From positions 64,890 to 128,889 of the forward strand of contig MNCI01013743.1 in the NCBI GenBank assembly GCA_015680685.1: a stretch of DNA of 64,000 bases, written 5' to 3'. The stretch comes from Gnetum montanum. Lineage: Eukaryota; Streptophyta; Gnetopsida; Gnetales; Gnetaceae. The notes under the pieces were generated by a model, which worked only from the letters and a program-made list of their open reading frames with translations, searched no databases and had not been told where the DNA came from. Every line of letters starts with the position of its first letter. The stretch's first letter is position 1. Of the stretch, positions 48,007 through 64,000 are shown piece by piece. A program made the translations under genes and the position numbers.

Positions 48007-48350
48007 ACTAGATTAGATATAATATATCTATTTATATGGCCAAGAGCTAATACAAAAATTGAAAGTAAACACATTAAGGATGATATACAAGAACTTGAAT
48101 ATATGCTTTAAGGATGAAAAATAAGTCCAAACAAATTCCAACAATCTACTATCATCATTTTTGACATCTGCTCACCTTGCTCACTCTCGATAAAAAATTT
48201 TTGTACTACAAATATTGAATTCTTCTAGGTCAGGATTGGCGATAATGGATTGTTGGATTTGTTTGAACTTGTTATTTGTCCTTAAAGCATAGCTTTAAGT
48301 TCTTGTACATCGTCTATATAGATATATATATATATTATATTTAATCTAGT
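48007..48350. repeat. Foldback (MITE-like) inverted repeat
   Basis: The left arm (48007-48155) and the reverse complement of the right arm (about 48247-48350) agree in long blocks: ACTAGATTA, TACAAGAACTT, ATGCTTTAAGGA, CAAACAAAT and CCAACAAT. The left arm has an extra piece of about 40 bases. The loop is about 90 bases. No transposase. It could fold into a long RNA hairpin if transcribed. Confidence 0.65.
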
Positions 48351-48507
48351 TTATTGTTGGCATAATCGCTCACATGTTAGTCTCTTTTTTCCTATTTCTT
48401 TCTTCCTTATTATTTGTTTGTTTCTTCTTCCTTTGCTCCATGTTTTTTTATTTACTTTTTCTCTTTATTATGCTCTACAATTTTGATTGGCTTTGTTTTC
48501 AATTAAG

Positions 48508-48610
48508 TGTTAGCTTAGTAGTGAAAGCCTTGGCATGGAAACCCTAGGTTATAGGTTCAATTTTAGTGGGCAAAATTGAGTTATAGATGAAAAAATATTC
48601 CACAAAAGGA
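48508..48610 (+). mobile_element. SINE-like, tRNA-derived unit
   Basis: GTTAGCTTAGTAGTGAAAGCC (box-A-like) then ATAGGTTCAATTTTAGTGGGC (box-B-like) repeat the layout of 10104-10215. The family assignment rests on these two blocks. Confidence 0.45.
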
Positions 48611-48689
48611 ATTTTGAAATGATTCTCAGTGAACCTAAGTAAAAATTTAGTTTTAATTTTAGCATTTGTAGTTTTTAGAGTAGGAAATT

Positions 48690-48830
48690 ATAACAAAAAA
48701 ACGATTGAAGATGATTTGAAGAAAGTGCAAATGAATAAAAATCTAGCTCTTCATAAAGGTGAATGCAAAAAAGAACTTAAGTAGTTGATCTCATTTTATT
48801 GGGACAAGGCTAGGATGATGATAATGTAGA
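48690..48830 (+). mobile_element. RTE-type LINE 3' end
   Basis: The frame reads IEDDLKKVQMNKNLALHKGE, the RTE C-terminus, followed by TTGGGACAAGGCTAGGATGA and an ATG-rich tail. It is 5' truncated. Confidence 0.65.
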
Positions 48831-50965
48831 GAATAGGAATTGGGGAAGTGTCCTCATTGTTGGGCATTGGTATCCTTGTGTTGGTACATAGGGGTTTTTC
48901 AACTACTTTTTTAGCTTTAAGTGAAAAATATGATACTTAGGATGCATTGGCGTAACGAAGGTGCCCTAGCCTCAAGGAGTAACACATCCATCCCGAAGCT
49001 AATGCACCTTCCTTAATAAGGGGATCCCTAGATTCCACCAATGGGGAGATGCAAGACAAATCCAAATTCTATCCATATTACACCAATACATGTTCCAATG
49101 AATTTAAAGTATATGAGATCCGAAACACAGAAGATACAAGGACACAAATCATTAGAAAACAAAGTAATAGAAGAAAGGATCCAATCAACTTGATCTTAAT
49201 GCAATTACTTTATAAGCCATCCCCTACCATAAATGTGTTAGGCATCAAGTTGCGATTGAGAGCACATGTACAACCAACATGTGGACTTCTATAACACTAA
49301 TTCTTAAACTCCAAATGGAGTGGGTCTTGACTCAAATTACATAAGTTTACAGCTCCCAATATCAAACAAAATTGCCATCAAACACCTCATCATTTGTCCA
49401 AAACTGAACAAAGCTAATCCTCTAGCTTACTAACAATTAAAACTAGGAATTAAAACTAGGAATAGATTCAACTTAGGAATCTTGTGATGAATTCCAGTGG
49501 CTGCATAGAATAATATTTATATCATGACACAAGACAAGGTTGCTGCAACATCATCAAAAAGAAGAGATGAGGTGGTGGCCTTTGAAAGGTGAAACTAACA
49601 TTTGGGTGACAAAACGGTTGAACTCCCTAGAAGTACTCTTCCAAACCCAAACCCGTTATCATTGCTTTGAAGAGCTTGGTTTACTTCTTACAATTGACCC
49701 TACTCATGTGCAATGTTTTAGCATCTTCATTCCACTTATTCCTGGCTTCAAGATGCCTTTTGTCTACGTTAGTTGAAATTTGGTAAAATCAACCCCGGCC
49801 AGCGCTTAATGAAATATTTCTTCTAACTCACTCCAATTAAATCCAATTTAAGTCGAATTAATGAAATTCAAATTAAAAGCTGAATTCTGACGCTAAGCGA
49901 ACTTGAAATAGTGACGGTTTTCCTGTGTCTGTATTCGAGAGTATGTGAATTACGAAAACACAGTTGGATATACAGCTTAGTTTATTTTTGTTGATGACAA
50001 ATAACCAATGGTCGTCCGAGCAGCCTCGAATGAAAAATATGAAAGATAATTTTGCAGTAAACCCGCAATATAAATTTAAAAACACTTATTCCAAAGTTAT
50101 CTAGTGACTCTAAATTCAAGTCTCATGCATTTATTACAAAATTGGGAGAATTGATAGTTACGTTCTACGTGCCGCTGAAACTAGCGAAGATTCTTAGAAC
50201 AGTGTAGATTTTCAAAATATTCACCGTCAATCATATTCAGTGAAAATCAAGGGAAATATTGCTCGGGAGCAACATTCCTGGTCTGAAGATTGTTAGGCAT
50301 CTGGCTACTGTCATTGTATACTCTGATGAGTCAAAAAGACGGTGGGAATGGTAAAATGAGTTTCATATTGGGCATTTTTTTTAGCCTCATGACAACTCCC
50401 ATTTCCTCAAATAACCCAGATAAAACCGGCCGTCAAAGAGACAATGCGGACGACAAAGCAATCATAAATCCGTTCACAGGCATCACGACATAACACAATC
50501 ATCTAACATTACCAGAGTCCTTAAAAATAAAAAAATATAAAAAAAACAGAGCAAAGAAACAAACATTTTGTAAATACATAGGTGCAAGCATGATGCTGAT
50601 TTAAGTAAATGACAGAAATTTCTCCAATTTTCAAAAAAATATTCACGTGTTTGTTTGAGAAGAGAGCAAGAAATTAAAACTGAAGTCTTGAAAGCTTTTC
50701 TTTCCAGCCTTGTAAGAATTTTACAAAAACACAAGGGGCTCCTTTTCTCCATCCTTCCAAAAATAAAATTTGAGTATCGCATCCGGTTGTACAAGATTAT
50801 AGGCATCTCTAAGCTGATATTGCTTAGGATAACTGCTCGTAGAAATTTCTCCATTTGACAACCAAGAAATGACTACCATCCTGAACCTTAATTATCCCAA
50901 AAATTGACCATAATTGAACATCAATTTCCCACAAATATTTTCTCAAATTAAAATCCCCTCACGAA
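48831..50965. other. Intergenic and probable 3' UTR of the Ca2+-ATPase gene
   Basis: The right part (about 50500-50965) should hold the 3' UTR of the minus-strand ATPase gene. The rest shows no recognisable gene. Short open stretches at 49049-49294 and 49540-49776 have no domain I can name. Confidence 0.45.
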
Positions 50966-54957
<3,992 letters not shown>

Positions 54958-55036
54958 GAGTATTTCAGTGTTTGCTTATTGTTCAAGAAAGCGTTTTCCT
55001 TAGCAATCCCAGTTCTTTCAAGAGATCTTAATAAAT

Positions 55037-55800
55037 CTAAAACAATAAATAAAAACTGAATTAATGATAAAGGCAGTAGTTTATAAATTCAATGAAAAAA
55101 AATCAACTAGAACAAAATCGATTTTATTATACTTGTATTAAACACTATCAGGCATCAGCAAACACCAATTTGTAAAGTACCAATTACGATGTAAGAATTA
55201 AAATTAAGGATAAGAAATTTTACAAAATGCTCTGCAAATTTGCCTGACAAATACGGACGACAGATTGTCTCCGGGAAAAAAAAACTCTGGTAACAAAATT
55301 TAAAAACTTTCACAAGAATCTTTCCTTTGGAACATCCCACAAACTATTCTTCGTGGAACGAAATGTAAAACATATATAGATATATACACCAATAACCTGT
55401 AAGGCTAAATCATGAAAGCAGATTAGCAATGCAACTTTAAACATTTTATTTTCTAAGCTGTGAATTCACCACCGTGTGGATCATCGGTCCCTCGTAACAG
55501 GCTTCCAAATTTGGGACTTTTTCGCAAATGACTAATTTCAAATTTTAACATATATACAAGAATCCATCTGCTATATATCCTAAGAAGCTTGACATGGAAC
55601 AATCTGAAAACATTTTAAGATAACAGAGAAACACACAAACAAACCTACGGATTATCGACTGCAGTAGGAACTACTGTAAACAAGATGGGAAGTGCGGAAA
55701 TTTGACAAATGCAAGGCTCGAAAGAACATATGTGAGCACAAAGCCTGGACTTGTGTTTGATGAACGAGAAAAAGACAAAGGACATTGCAACAAGACATAC
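55037..55800 (-). other. Probable leader (5' UTR) intron of the Ca2+-ATPase gene
   Basis: On the minus strand AATG|GTATGTC at 55800 is a strong donor and TTATTGTTTTAG at 55037 is a strong acceptor, 80 bases upstream of the start codon. I believe plant ECA genes often have an intron in the leader, which fits. Transcript evidence is lacking. Under this model an upstream reading frame overlaps the main start. Confidence 0.5.
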
Positions 55801-56331
55801 CATTAACGATGGTAGTGACTTCCAAAATTTCGAGGTGCTCAGACACGCGCAGAGAGATCTTTAAAATGCTTCTGAGCTCTCGAATCCGTGTCAGGCAGGT
55901 ATAGGGAACCTGCATAAAGGCAAAATTCCTCACCGTAGGAAAGAAGATGAAAAAGCAAAAGCGGGCTACTGGCGTGGTCTCAGCTGCAGAGATTCCTAAA
56001 CAAGCTAACAAAGAAGATCCGCAGAATAAACCGTAACTGTAATTTTCAATGTAGTTTTTGCGACAGATATAGAAGCGTTAGGAGGACTCAAGAATGGAGT
56101 CACCTTCGCACCACCTTCGAGGAGAGTAGTAGGCAAAACGATTTAGACGCCACGTAACCGACTTTGGCTAAAATAATGGAAACGGTGGACTGCTGTAAAT
56201 CAATGCTTGCTTCCGCTGTATATATGCCCTCCACTCCTAAGAACATTAACTAAACATAGTGGTCCTGTGGGCGGGAGTTCTTAAGGTGAAAGATCGTGTT
56301 GCCGTTACAAAATATGTACAGAATATGTTTT

Positions 56332-56340
56332 CTTTATATA
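56332..56340 (-). promoter_or_regulatory. TATA box candidate for the Ca2+-ATPase gene
   Basis: The minus strand reads CTATATAAAGA here, a canonical TATA box. A weaker CATATATAC lies at 56218-56226. Transcription would start near 56305 or 56190 and yield a leader exon of 390-500 bases, ending at the donor at 55800. Confidence 0.5.
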
Positions 56341-56344
56341 GCCA

Positions 56345-58832
56345 CCTGCTCTGAGAGGGAAACGTAAAACTACCAAAATAACAAAATTAAAAATGGGGAT
56401 AGTGATCGTAATTTGAACTAAAAGTTTCATGTTTGCCGTGGAAAATTTGCGAACTCAAAAGCTTAGCCAAAAATAGGCCACGCAGATGCATCGTACTTCG
56501 AATCGGAAGATGTTCTCCGTCAAATCCAAAGAGGCGTTTCGAATCGAAAATGTTGTCTGCGGAATCACAATAAACGACGTTTTGAATAGCGCTCTTTGAA
56601 AATTCAACCAGAAAAAATAGCTTTCAATTTGAAAAGCCATCATAGTAATGGAGAAATGACGGAAAACGCAATCAACGTCCGTCCATTCAAAATTATAGAT
56701 GATTGGAGAGCAGCAAGGAAATAAATTATTTACCAAAACATCAAACACAGGCATACATTTTTAGATGGAATTATGCCGATTCGGCAGCCGTCCTAATTAT
56801 AACCCCTAATAAATGCAGAACATGGAGCCAGATTCCTTGACCAAGTTATTAAATATCAAAGAAACAGAAAGAAAAACAAAAGCATTCCGACGGAATCGAC
56901 GTACTGTGAGGAGCGGCGCCGGGTTCGTTGCAAAAAAAGAAGCTTTGCGGAAACTTCCAGGAAGTGCTGCCCCTGCGTTCGACTGACGAATAAACAACAG
57001 CCAAAAACTTTTGCTTTCTGCAATCTGTGGATTGAAGGCAGGTCGTAGAACTTGGTCGTGTCACTGCATTTAGCAAAGTCAACTCAAATTTCCGGTTCCG
57101 GAAACTTCGTCTGCCGCGAACGCCAATGATATGCAGACCAAAATATACAAACGGAGAACCATTAAAAAGATTCATCTTGGAATTATTGTGTGTTTATGGC
57201 ACGTATTTTGGAAACATGGCCTTCAGTTATCTACTTTTTTTGGTAGGGGACTTCGTATTATTTAAATAACAAAGCATGAAACCGATCAGAATTAATAATT
57301 TTACACGAAAGCGGAACTGGCCTAGGTTGTACCAGTTTGTTGGAAAGGCGATCAAGAACAATTTTTTTTAACTAATCAATAATGCTCTAGCTAACTCCAG
57401 ATAAATCCTTTGGAATTCGTGCTATTTAAATGCAAATTTTGGCGACAGCGAGAAAGAGACAGGCGATCCACTCCGTGGTTACTTGGCGTGCACATTTGAA
57501 ATAGAACAAAGGATCATGCCGGCATTATTAAAAATGGCAGATTTTAGGACCCTACCTTGGTAGAGTTAATATGTATTAGTGTAGGGGGCCAAAGCTTGCG
57601 TGGAAAAGTTTGTTCGGTTTTACCTTTAACATTTATTTATTTGGTGGCTTTAGATGTGGAGCAGTTTCCTGGAAGGTTCGTTCAGAATCAGGGTCGTTCA
57701 GCATGAGCCCCCAATGACGTTGGGAAGTTGCCTTGTGGCCCCCACGATCCCCAAATGGAATTTATTTAAGATTCGTCCGGTCCCTATCAAAAGGTCACCA
57801 TATGTCCATTTGTAACGAGGAGAACTCGACATCACACCGTACACCATTTTGTCTTGGCATCACCCGTAGGAATTGACCGGAGTATATCTAATAGACACAA
57901 ATTACCATTGCAGCATTTGATGATATAACAGGATGACGGATTGCTTTACGATTTCTTTAAAAATATATTTTATTAACATGGTATCTTTTATTCTTAAGTT
58001 TTATACGGACAAAATATTCTCGGAGAGCATTGACTCCTTCAAATTCTATCCTTGCTCGGCATGCTCCGTGTTAAGATAACACATGAGATATTTTAAATGT
58101 GCAACCAATTTATTGATTTTGTTTATGCAAGTTACGTCAATTTATTTTTAAGGGTATGCTCCTTGTTCTCATACTGTGTGGGACATTTTAGATGTGCAAC
58201 CAATTTATCTAGGCAAGTTACATGATTAATTTTTAAGGGTATATTAAAACAAGTTGAAACTTTAAGGTAGAGTAAGAATATCCCATAAAAATGGTATAGA
58301 GTAATGGTTAGGATAATTATTTTTTGGCTTATAAGTTGTAGGTTTGATTTTTGCCTTAGTCTATAGTTGTGGTAACAATGGAATAGGTTTGTGGTAGGAT
58401 ACTTTTGTCTCATAGCTCACATCTACCCTACTATCTAGGTAGGGGTTGTGCTCCTAGCTTGAAGTTTTTTTTAATAAAATAAAATAATTTTTTTAAAAAA
58501 ATTTATAGTATTAGACAAATATTTGAGGCGGTACCTTATTGGTAAGACATTGGATCTAGAAACTTCAAGTTATGGGTTTGATATTGCTAGGTAATGCTAT
58601 TTAAAAAGTTCTAATTTGACTGTATGTCTTGGGAGTAAATAAGAATCATCACCTAGAGGCTCAATGCTCATCCCACCAAGGTAGGGTCCTAGGAGGATGG
58701 TGGATGATTGGAGGTCTAATTTCAAGTGGTTACGCCTAAGCTTGATGTCTTGGAGATAAATACTATTATTTAAAAAATGTTTTGGGTTTTGCAACCCCTC
58801 CCTCACCAATAATAATAAAATCTCTTTCTCAC
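56345..58832. other. Upstream flank of the ATPase gene, mostly unassigned
   Basis: No recognisable gene. Two SINE-like pieces are visible near 58290 and 58527 (GGTACCTTATTGGTAAGACA, TTATGGGTTTGATATT). Repeated wording at 58085-58150 and 58195-58245 (ATTTTAAATGTGCAACCAAT, TTTTTAAGGGTAT) marks a small degenerate direct repeat. Confidence 0.45.
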
Positions 58833-59685
58833 TGATGAGTCATCATTTGTTGAGCCCCGACATCAGATATGCAACGTCGGAGCCCCGACGTCGGGTATCC
58901 AACGTTGAAGCTAAGAAATGATGTTAGATATCTGACATTGCTTCTTTTGGGTTGGCCTATAAATACAACACTTGGGTGCCCAGTTGAGACATAGAGGGTA
59001 GAAGTAGAAAGTTTTAGTTTTTAGTTTCCTTTCTTTAAAGTTTGTCATTCCTAGTGCAGGCCTGTAATGTGATGTTTGTAATCGTACGACACCTTTGTTT
59101 GAGTGTGACGTACTTGGACACACTACATGATGGGCAATAAAGATTGAGATTACCTCCATCATTGCAGCATCCACTTAGTTTATTATGACTTTCTTTAGTT
59201 AAGTGTTTCCATTTATTGCTATTTGCTATTCTTGTTATTAGGCGAAATGTGTACGCCTTAATCATGAGCATTTAAGTGTAGACACTTGGTAATCTAGAGG
59301 TGTGTTGTTTGACACAACCAATGACATACACTTGACAATCCTAGAAGTAGTCTTGCGAAGTCCAAGACATATACAGACAATTAAGGGCAAATACCCATTG
59401 CATGTAGGCTAGTTAGATTTCACTTTCCATTGTCCATTAGCTTAATTAATTTACCTCTTCATTGTCATCAAGAGTAGCATAGAATTAGATAACATCATAT
59501 GCCTCACTTTGGACTAAACCATATGTGATAAAGCTACCACTAGTCCAAGTGGGAAGATAGCGAATTACAATCAAAGCATAATGATCTAGATACCACAACT
59601 AGTCCCATCCATAGAATTCAACTAGATTATGTGTGAACACTTGTGATTTGTATGGTTGAGCGTAGGGGTACCTTGCCACTCATCA
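58833..59685 (+). repeat. 5' LTR of a Ty3/gypsy element (TGATGAG...CTCATCA)
   Basis: 853 bp with matched ends TGATGAG and CTCATCA. It contains CCTATAAATACAAC at about 58960, a good TATA box, and GACGTCG-type palindromes in U3. The end matches the LTR at 4483-5283. It is followed directly by a primer-binding site and gag. Confidence 0.75.
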
Positions 59686-59686
59686 T

Positions 59687-59704
59687 TGGCACCATTGCCG
59701 GGGA
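59687..59704 (+). other. Primer-binding site (tRNA-Asp type)
   Basis: TGGCACCATTGCCGGGGA is two bases away from TGGCGCCGTTGCCGGGGA, the primer site widespread in plant OTA-clade gypsy elements. It starts two bases after the LTR. Confidence 0.75.
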
Positions 59705-59789
59705 TGATGCTAGTTATCTAGAGTAGTTATATTATACATGATTGTTGTAAATGTCTTAATGATATATCTTTCAGAAAATACTAAATCAC

Positions 59790-60900
59790 ACACACTATAA
59801 ACCAACAACAATGTCTCTCCCATAAGGAAGTGATCATGCACTATATAGTGAATACATTCATTGGAGAAATAATGAGATATATGATGAAGAAAATTGGAGT
59901 GACTAACCTTATGTAGGCGTTTCTTATGATCATGACCACCTTGGCGACACTCAAAGGCTACATTCACCTAAGGTAGATAACCTTGGAGGAGATGATGTAA
60001 GTCCTGAGCTAGGGGAGGCCTCAAGGCCTAAGACCTCCTCGAAACCAATAAATGATAAATCAAGGCATCCTAAGAAACACCATAGAAGCCATGGCAATTC
60101 TTTCGATTCCTCATCTTTCTCTTCCCCCTCAACGTCTAGTTCTGACGAAGATGAACGTAGGTATAGAGATAGAGCTCCACTAAAGGGTCGAACTAAAAAT
60201 TGGAATCAAACCCACGAGAAAAGTCAAAGACATCATAGACAACATCATCATGATCAAATGAATAGAGATAGAAATTTCCCTCACAACTTGTTTGATGACG
60301 ACGAACCCTTGCTGGCCACTAAGAGTCTAATGCAGATCATAGAGGCCTGCCTAAGCTTGACATGAATAATATTCCTAAATTTGCAGGATGTTATGATTTA
60401 GACCTGCAACATCATTTACAAGCCTTTCACTATGCCTATGCTTTTTACAACATTGAATGTGGATGGCAAAAGCTTATGCACTTTTCTCAGACACTAACTA
60501 ATAGAGTCGAAGTGTGGTATAAATTGTTGAGACAAAATTCAATCTGATGATGATCCATAATGCTGGAGCTATTCAATGAGAAATACCAAACCTATGCAAG
60601 AGTGTCCAATTTGAGGAGACAAATCCAAGAGTGGAAGCAAGAACAACATGAACCCTTGGACATGGCCTTAGATAGATATTATGCCTTATTGAATAGGTGC
60701 CCAGGCCATGGTTTCTCTAAGGAAAGGTAACTTTTCCACATCATAGATGGGCTTTGTAATGAAATAAGGGAAACCCTTGGGATGTATGCCCCAGGGCAAT
60801 TATACAAGCTCCAAGCCCACTAGATCAAAGGGCTAATCAAGCATGTGGCAAAAGAAGAAGGAGAGATATGCAAATGGGAGAATGTCGAAAAATAGCAATG
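59790..60900 (+). pseudogene. Ty3/gypsy gag relic, plus strand
   Basis: The decayed frame shows a Ser/His/Asp-rich region (60000-60350), then MNNIPKFAGCYDLDLQHHLQ, then the gag core (MLELFNEKYQTYARVSNL, ALDRYYALLNRCPGHGF) at 60561-60720. Several stops are present. It is the same protein as the minus-strand relic at 5380-6745. It breaks off at about 61020, where pol of opposite orientation begins. Confidence 0.75.
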
Positions 60901-61029
60901 GGATCCAACTCTTTAATAGAAGGATCTCTAGATCTGTGGTAAGGAGAACGAAGCTACTCTTGATAACGTGATTCTGCAACAAACCTTGCCAATATAGGAG
61001 TTTATGGATAACCCCTAAGTGTTTCATTA

Positions 61030-64000
61030 ATTTTCAAAAATTTGCACATGTGAAGTGGGTACCATTGTCTGAAATAAGTGCATGAGGCACATCAAACTTG
61101 TTTATGATTTGTTGTTGAACAAATCGTGCAGTTGTAGATGATGTGCAATCCTTAATAGCAGCTGCTTCAGCCCATTTTGTTAGGTAATCAACGACAATAA
61201 TAATATAAGCTTTTTCATTGGACATTAATGTAATCGATCCCATAAAATCAATTCCTCAAATTTCAAAGTGTTCTAACGGTTGAATCCATTGTTGTGGACC
61301 CTCCATTCTAGTAGTCATTCCCCCATCACATTGACAGTGCTCACAAGATTGGATGAAATGATGGGCATCTCGAAATAATGTAGGCCAATAATATCCTGCA
61401 AGCAGGATCTTGACGACCATTCATCTCCTAGTGTAATGACCCCCACAAGGACCCTCATGAGTGTCTTGGAGAACTCGTAGTTGATCTATATCGGGAACAC
61501 ACCATCGAACCAAGCCATCGGGACACACTTTGTAAAGTTGTTCATTGATCTCCATAAAGTACTTGGCTCAGTGGAGAAACTGTTGTTTCTTCTTAAGGTT
61601 TAACTCTTGTGGTATTTGTTGGGTGAGGAGATAGGTAAGAATGCTAATGTACCAGTTTGTCTCCGTGGGTGATTGATTATTCACTACACCAACAAAGAGG
61701 AATTCATCAGGGAAATGATCAGAAATTGGATACTCATCCTCTTTATTGTCCCATCGCAACCGAGATAAATGATCAACAACTACATTCTCGGTGCCCTTGC
61801 GATCAATCATCGTTAAATCGAACTCTTGTAAGATTGCAAGCCATCGTATGATATGAGAGCTTACCATTGGCTTATTCATGAGGAACCGGATTGCACTATG
61901 ATCTGTATTTATATATACTTTATATCCCAATACATAGTATCTAAACGTTTCTAGTGCAAACACTACAACCATTAATTCTTTCTATGTGGTAGTGTAGTTA
62001 AGTTGTGCACTAGCGATACTTCTACTTGCACAATGGATGTAATAAGGACACTTCTGGTCATCTAACTGTGTAAGTATGGCTCCTAAAGCATAGTTGGATG
62101 TGTCAGTCATGATATGGAGTGGTTTGGACTAGCTAGGAGCTTGTAGAATGGGTGTTTTTACTAGCTTCTGTTTCAGAGTTTAGAAAGTTAATTTGCATTC
62201 CCTGGTCCACTCAAAAGATATGTCCTTTTTCATTAATTCCACCAATGGTTTGGAAACCTTTGAAAAGTTCTCAATAAATCTCCTATAGTAGCCAGTATGT
62301 CCAAGGAATGATCGAATATCTTTGATAGTTTTCGGTTAATGGGTAATTCCTTGGATAACTTTGATTTTTTTGGGGTCTACCTCTACCCCTGTGTGTGAGA
62401 TTTTGTGCCCTAGTACTACGCCTTCTTGGACCATTAAATGGCTTTTCTACTAGTTGAGCCTCAAATTGGTTTCTACACATCTTTTTAACACTTGCTTCAA
62501 CCGGTCCAAGGCTTTATCAAAGTTTGCTCCATAAGTGGAGAAGTTGTCCATAAAGACCTCCACGCCATTCCCTATCTACTATTGGAATATGCTTAGAACT
62601 AGTCGTTGAAATGTTGCAGGGGCATTGCACAAGCCAAACGACATTTATTTGTATGCGACCATTCCCTAAGGACTGGTGAACATAGTCTTGGCTTGGTCTT
62701 CTGGGGCTATTTGTATTTGGTTATATCCACTATATCCATCCAGAAAACTATAATAGCGATGCCTTGTGATGGTGTCTAAGTCTTGGTTAGCAAATGGCAA
62801 TGGAAAGTGATCTTTGAATGTTGCCATATTTAGTAGCCTGAAATCTATGCACACCCTCCATTTGCCTCCCTTTTTAGGCACAATAACTAAGGGGCTAACC
62901 CATTCACTATTAGCAATGGGGTATATGAACCCAACCTTGAGAAGTTGTTTAATTTCTTCCTTAACTACTTGCTTTAGCTTAGGGTTCAATTGCCTCTGTA
63001 GTTGTTTTCGAGGCTTCATGAAGGGGTTAATGTAAATTCTATGTTGGCATATCCTAGGATCTATTCTAGTTAATTCAGGATATAACTAAGTGAAGGCTTT
63101 TGACCATTTATTTATTACCTTCAGCAATTCTTCTTTCTATTGAAGAGCAAGCTTAGCGTTGATAATTACCAATTTTCCATTTTTAAGGAACGTGTATTCC
63201 ATACCGGTGGGCAATGGTTTCAACTCAAGGGGCTCCTTAAATTTCTCAAGGATTTCCAACTTGACCCAGTTGATATTTTCAAGGTTAAGACTTGGAAGTT
63301 GGTGGTGGACTTGCTCTGATGCGTCTATGCTATCAATGTAAGCACAAGTTAAACCCTCAATTGGTTCCATGCATATGAGTGAACTACTTTCTTGATCAGC
63401 TGTCAACCACTAGGTGTCTTCCTGTCGTGTGGCTACTGCATACAGGCATCTTTGTATGTTAATCACTTATGCACACTGATTGCATGCAGGCAATGCTGAA
63501 CTTTGCACAAACCATGACATCTGCATGCAATTAAACCCTGTGTCACTGTATGTGATGCATGGAACTTTCTTCTTCTTGATCTTTTCGAATGTATTATCCT
63601 TTGATATTTCTAGGGAAAGATCGTAGATTCCTAGGCGTGCATCGATGGTGCTTAGCTATGCTCTTCCCATTATGACTGGGAAGTCCCCCTTACCGTTGTT
63701 TACCTAAATCACTAGGAAGTTAGTTGGCTACGACCATCCACAAACAGTGGTAACAATGTCTTCCACCAGTCCCAATGGGACAGTGATGGACTGGTCAACC
63801 AACTCTAGATGAATATTGCTCTTTTTCAATGGAGGAAGGTTCTAGGCCTTGTACATTTCTTGAGAAATCAAGTTGACACCGGAACCTAAATCGAAAAGAG
63901 CCTTGCATGGTGCATTTCCAGTGATTTGTAAGTATATTAGAGGACTCCCAAGATCAGAGAATTTCCTGAGAAGGTAGATAGGTTTGATCCAATCGGTGAT
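61030..64000 (-). pseudogene. Ty3/gypsy pol (Athila/Tat-like), minus strand, runs off the right edge
   Basis: Reading leftward from the window end: protease (ALFDLGSGVNLIS near 63890, the D-L-G form known from Athila-type elements); RT (LKVGFIYPIANSEWVSPLV, KWRVCIDFRLLN, SFLDGYSGYNQI; catalytic box reads FMDN, not FMDD, near 62555); RNase H (TDTSNYALGAIL, then TDHSAIRFLMNK); integrase zinc finger (HEGPCGGHYTRR ... CEHCQC) near 61440-61340; and the integrase core (VDYLTKWAEAAA, then ISDNGTHF) at 61243-61034. The core is cut before its catalytic Glu. At least ten stops or shifts. It would polymerise and integrate the element, but this copy is dead. Confidence 0.85.

Noticed and set aside
56849-57175. 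108-codon open stretch on the minus strand upstream of the ATPase gene
   Set aside because: No recognisable domain, no splice or promoter context, and a composition like random open sequence.

Overview
The window looks like nuclear DNA of a seed plant with a large, repeat-filled genome. It has two spliced plant genes, plant L1-like and RTE-like LINEs, Ty1/copia and Ty3/gypsy LTR elements in several states of decay, SINE-like units and a pair of endogenous pararetrovirus-like elements. The base composition is AT-rich, and one intron exceeds 26 kb. A gymnosperm is my best guess, but this is inference and no gene seen here proves it. Two isolated N bases show that this is a draft assembly.

Layout. 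1-3.95 kb: an L1-like LINE on the minus strand, running off the left edge. 4.5-8.5 kb: LTRs and gag of Ty3/gypsy (OTA-type) elements. 8.5-11.2 kb: LINE, SINE and gypsy scraps. 11.95-43.45 kb (+): a complete ten-exon gene for mitochondrial trans-2-enoyl-CoA reductase (MECR/ETR). Exons 1-8 lie within 3.8 kb. Intron 8 is then 26.6 kb long, and exons 9-10 lie at 42.3-43.4 kb. All ten exons join in frame to 373 codons. 43.5-50.9 kb: intergenic DNA with LINE, SINE and a foldback element. 50.97-54.96 kb (-): a complete eight-exon gene for an ER-type Ca2+-ATPase (ECA1/ECA4 class, 1047 residues), convergent with MECR. A leader intron and a TATA box lie upstream, at 55.0-56.3 kb. 57-58.8 kb: nothing recognisable except SINE-like fragments. 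58.8-61.0 kb (+): LTR, primer-binding site and gag of a gypsy element. 61.0-64.0 kb (-): pol of a gypsy element in the opposite orientation.

The giant MECR intron is a nest of insertions. It holds a damaged copia element (19.5-24.5 kb) and a minus-strand Ty3/gypsy element (24.9-39.1 kb). The middle of that gypsy element is occupied by two caulimovirid-like (endogenous pararetrovirus) copies in opposite orientation, forming inverted arms of about 2.8 kb. One arm is split by a 2435-bp LTR element with a 5-bp target duplication. A LINE ORF1 relic lies further downstream. Transcription of MECR must cross this inverted repeat.

The two host genes are unrelated in pathway: one serves mitochondrial fatty-acid synthesis, the other Ca2+/Mn2+ pumping into the endomembrane system. 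They share only their neighbourhood.
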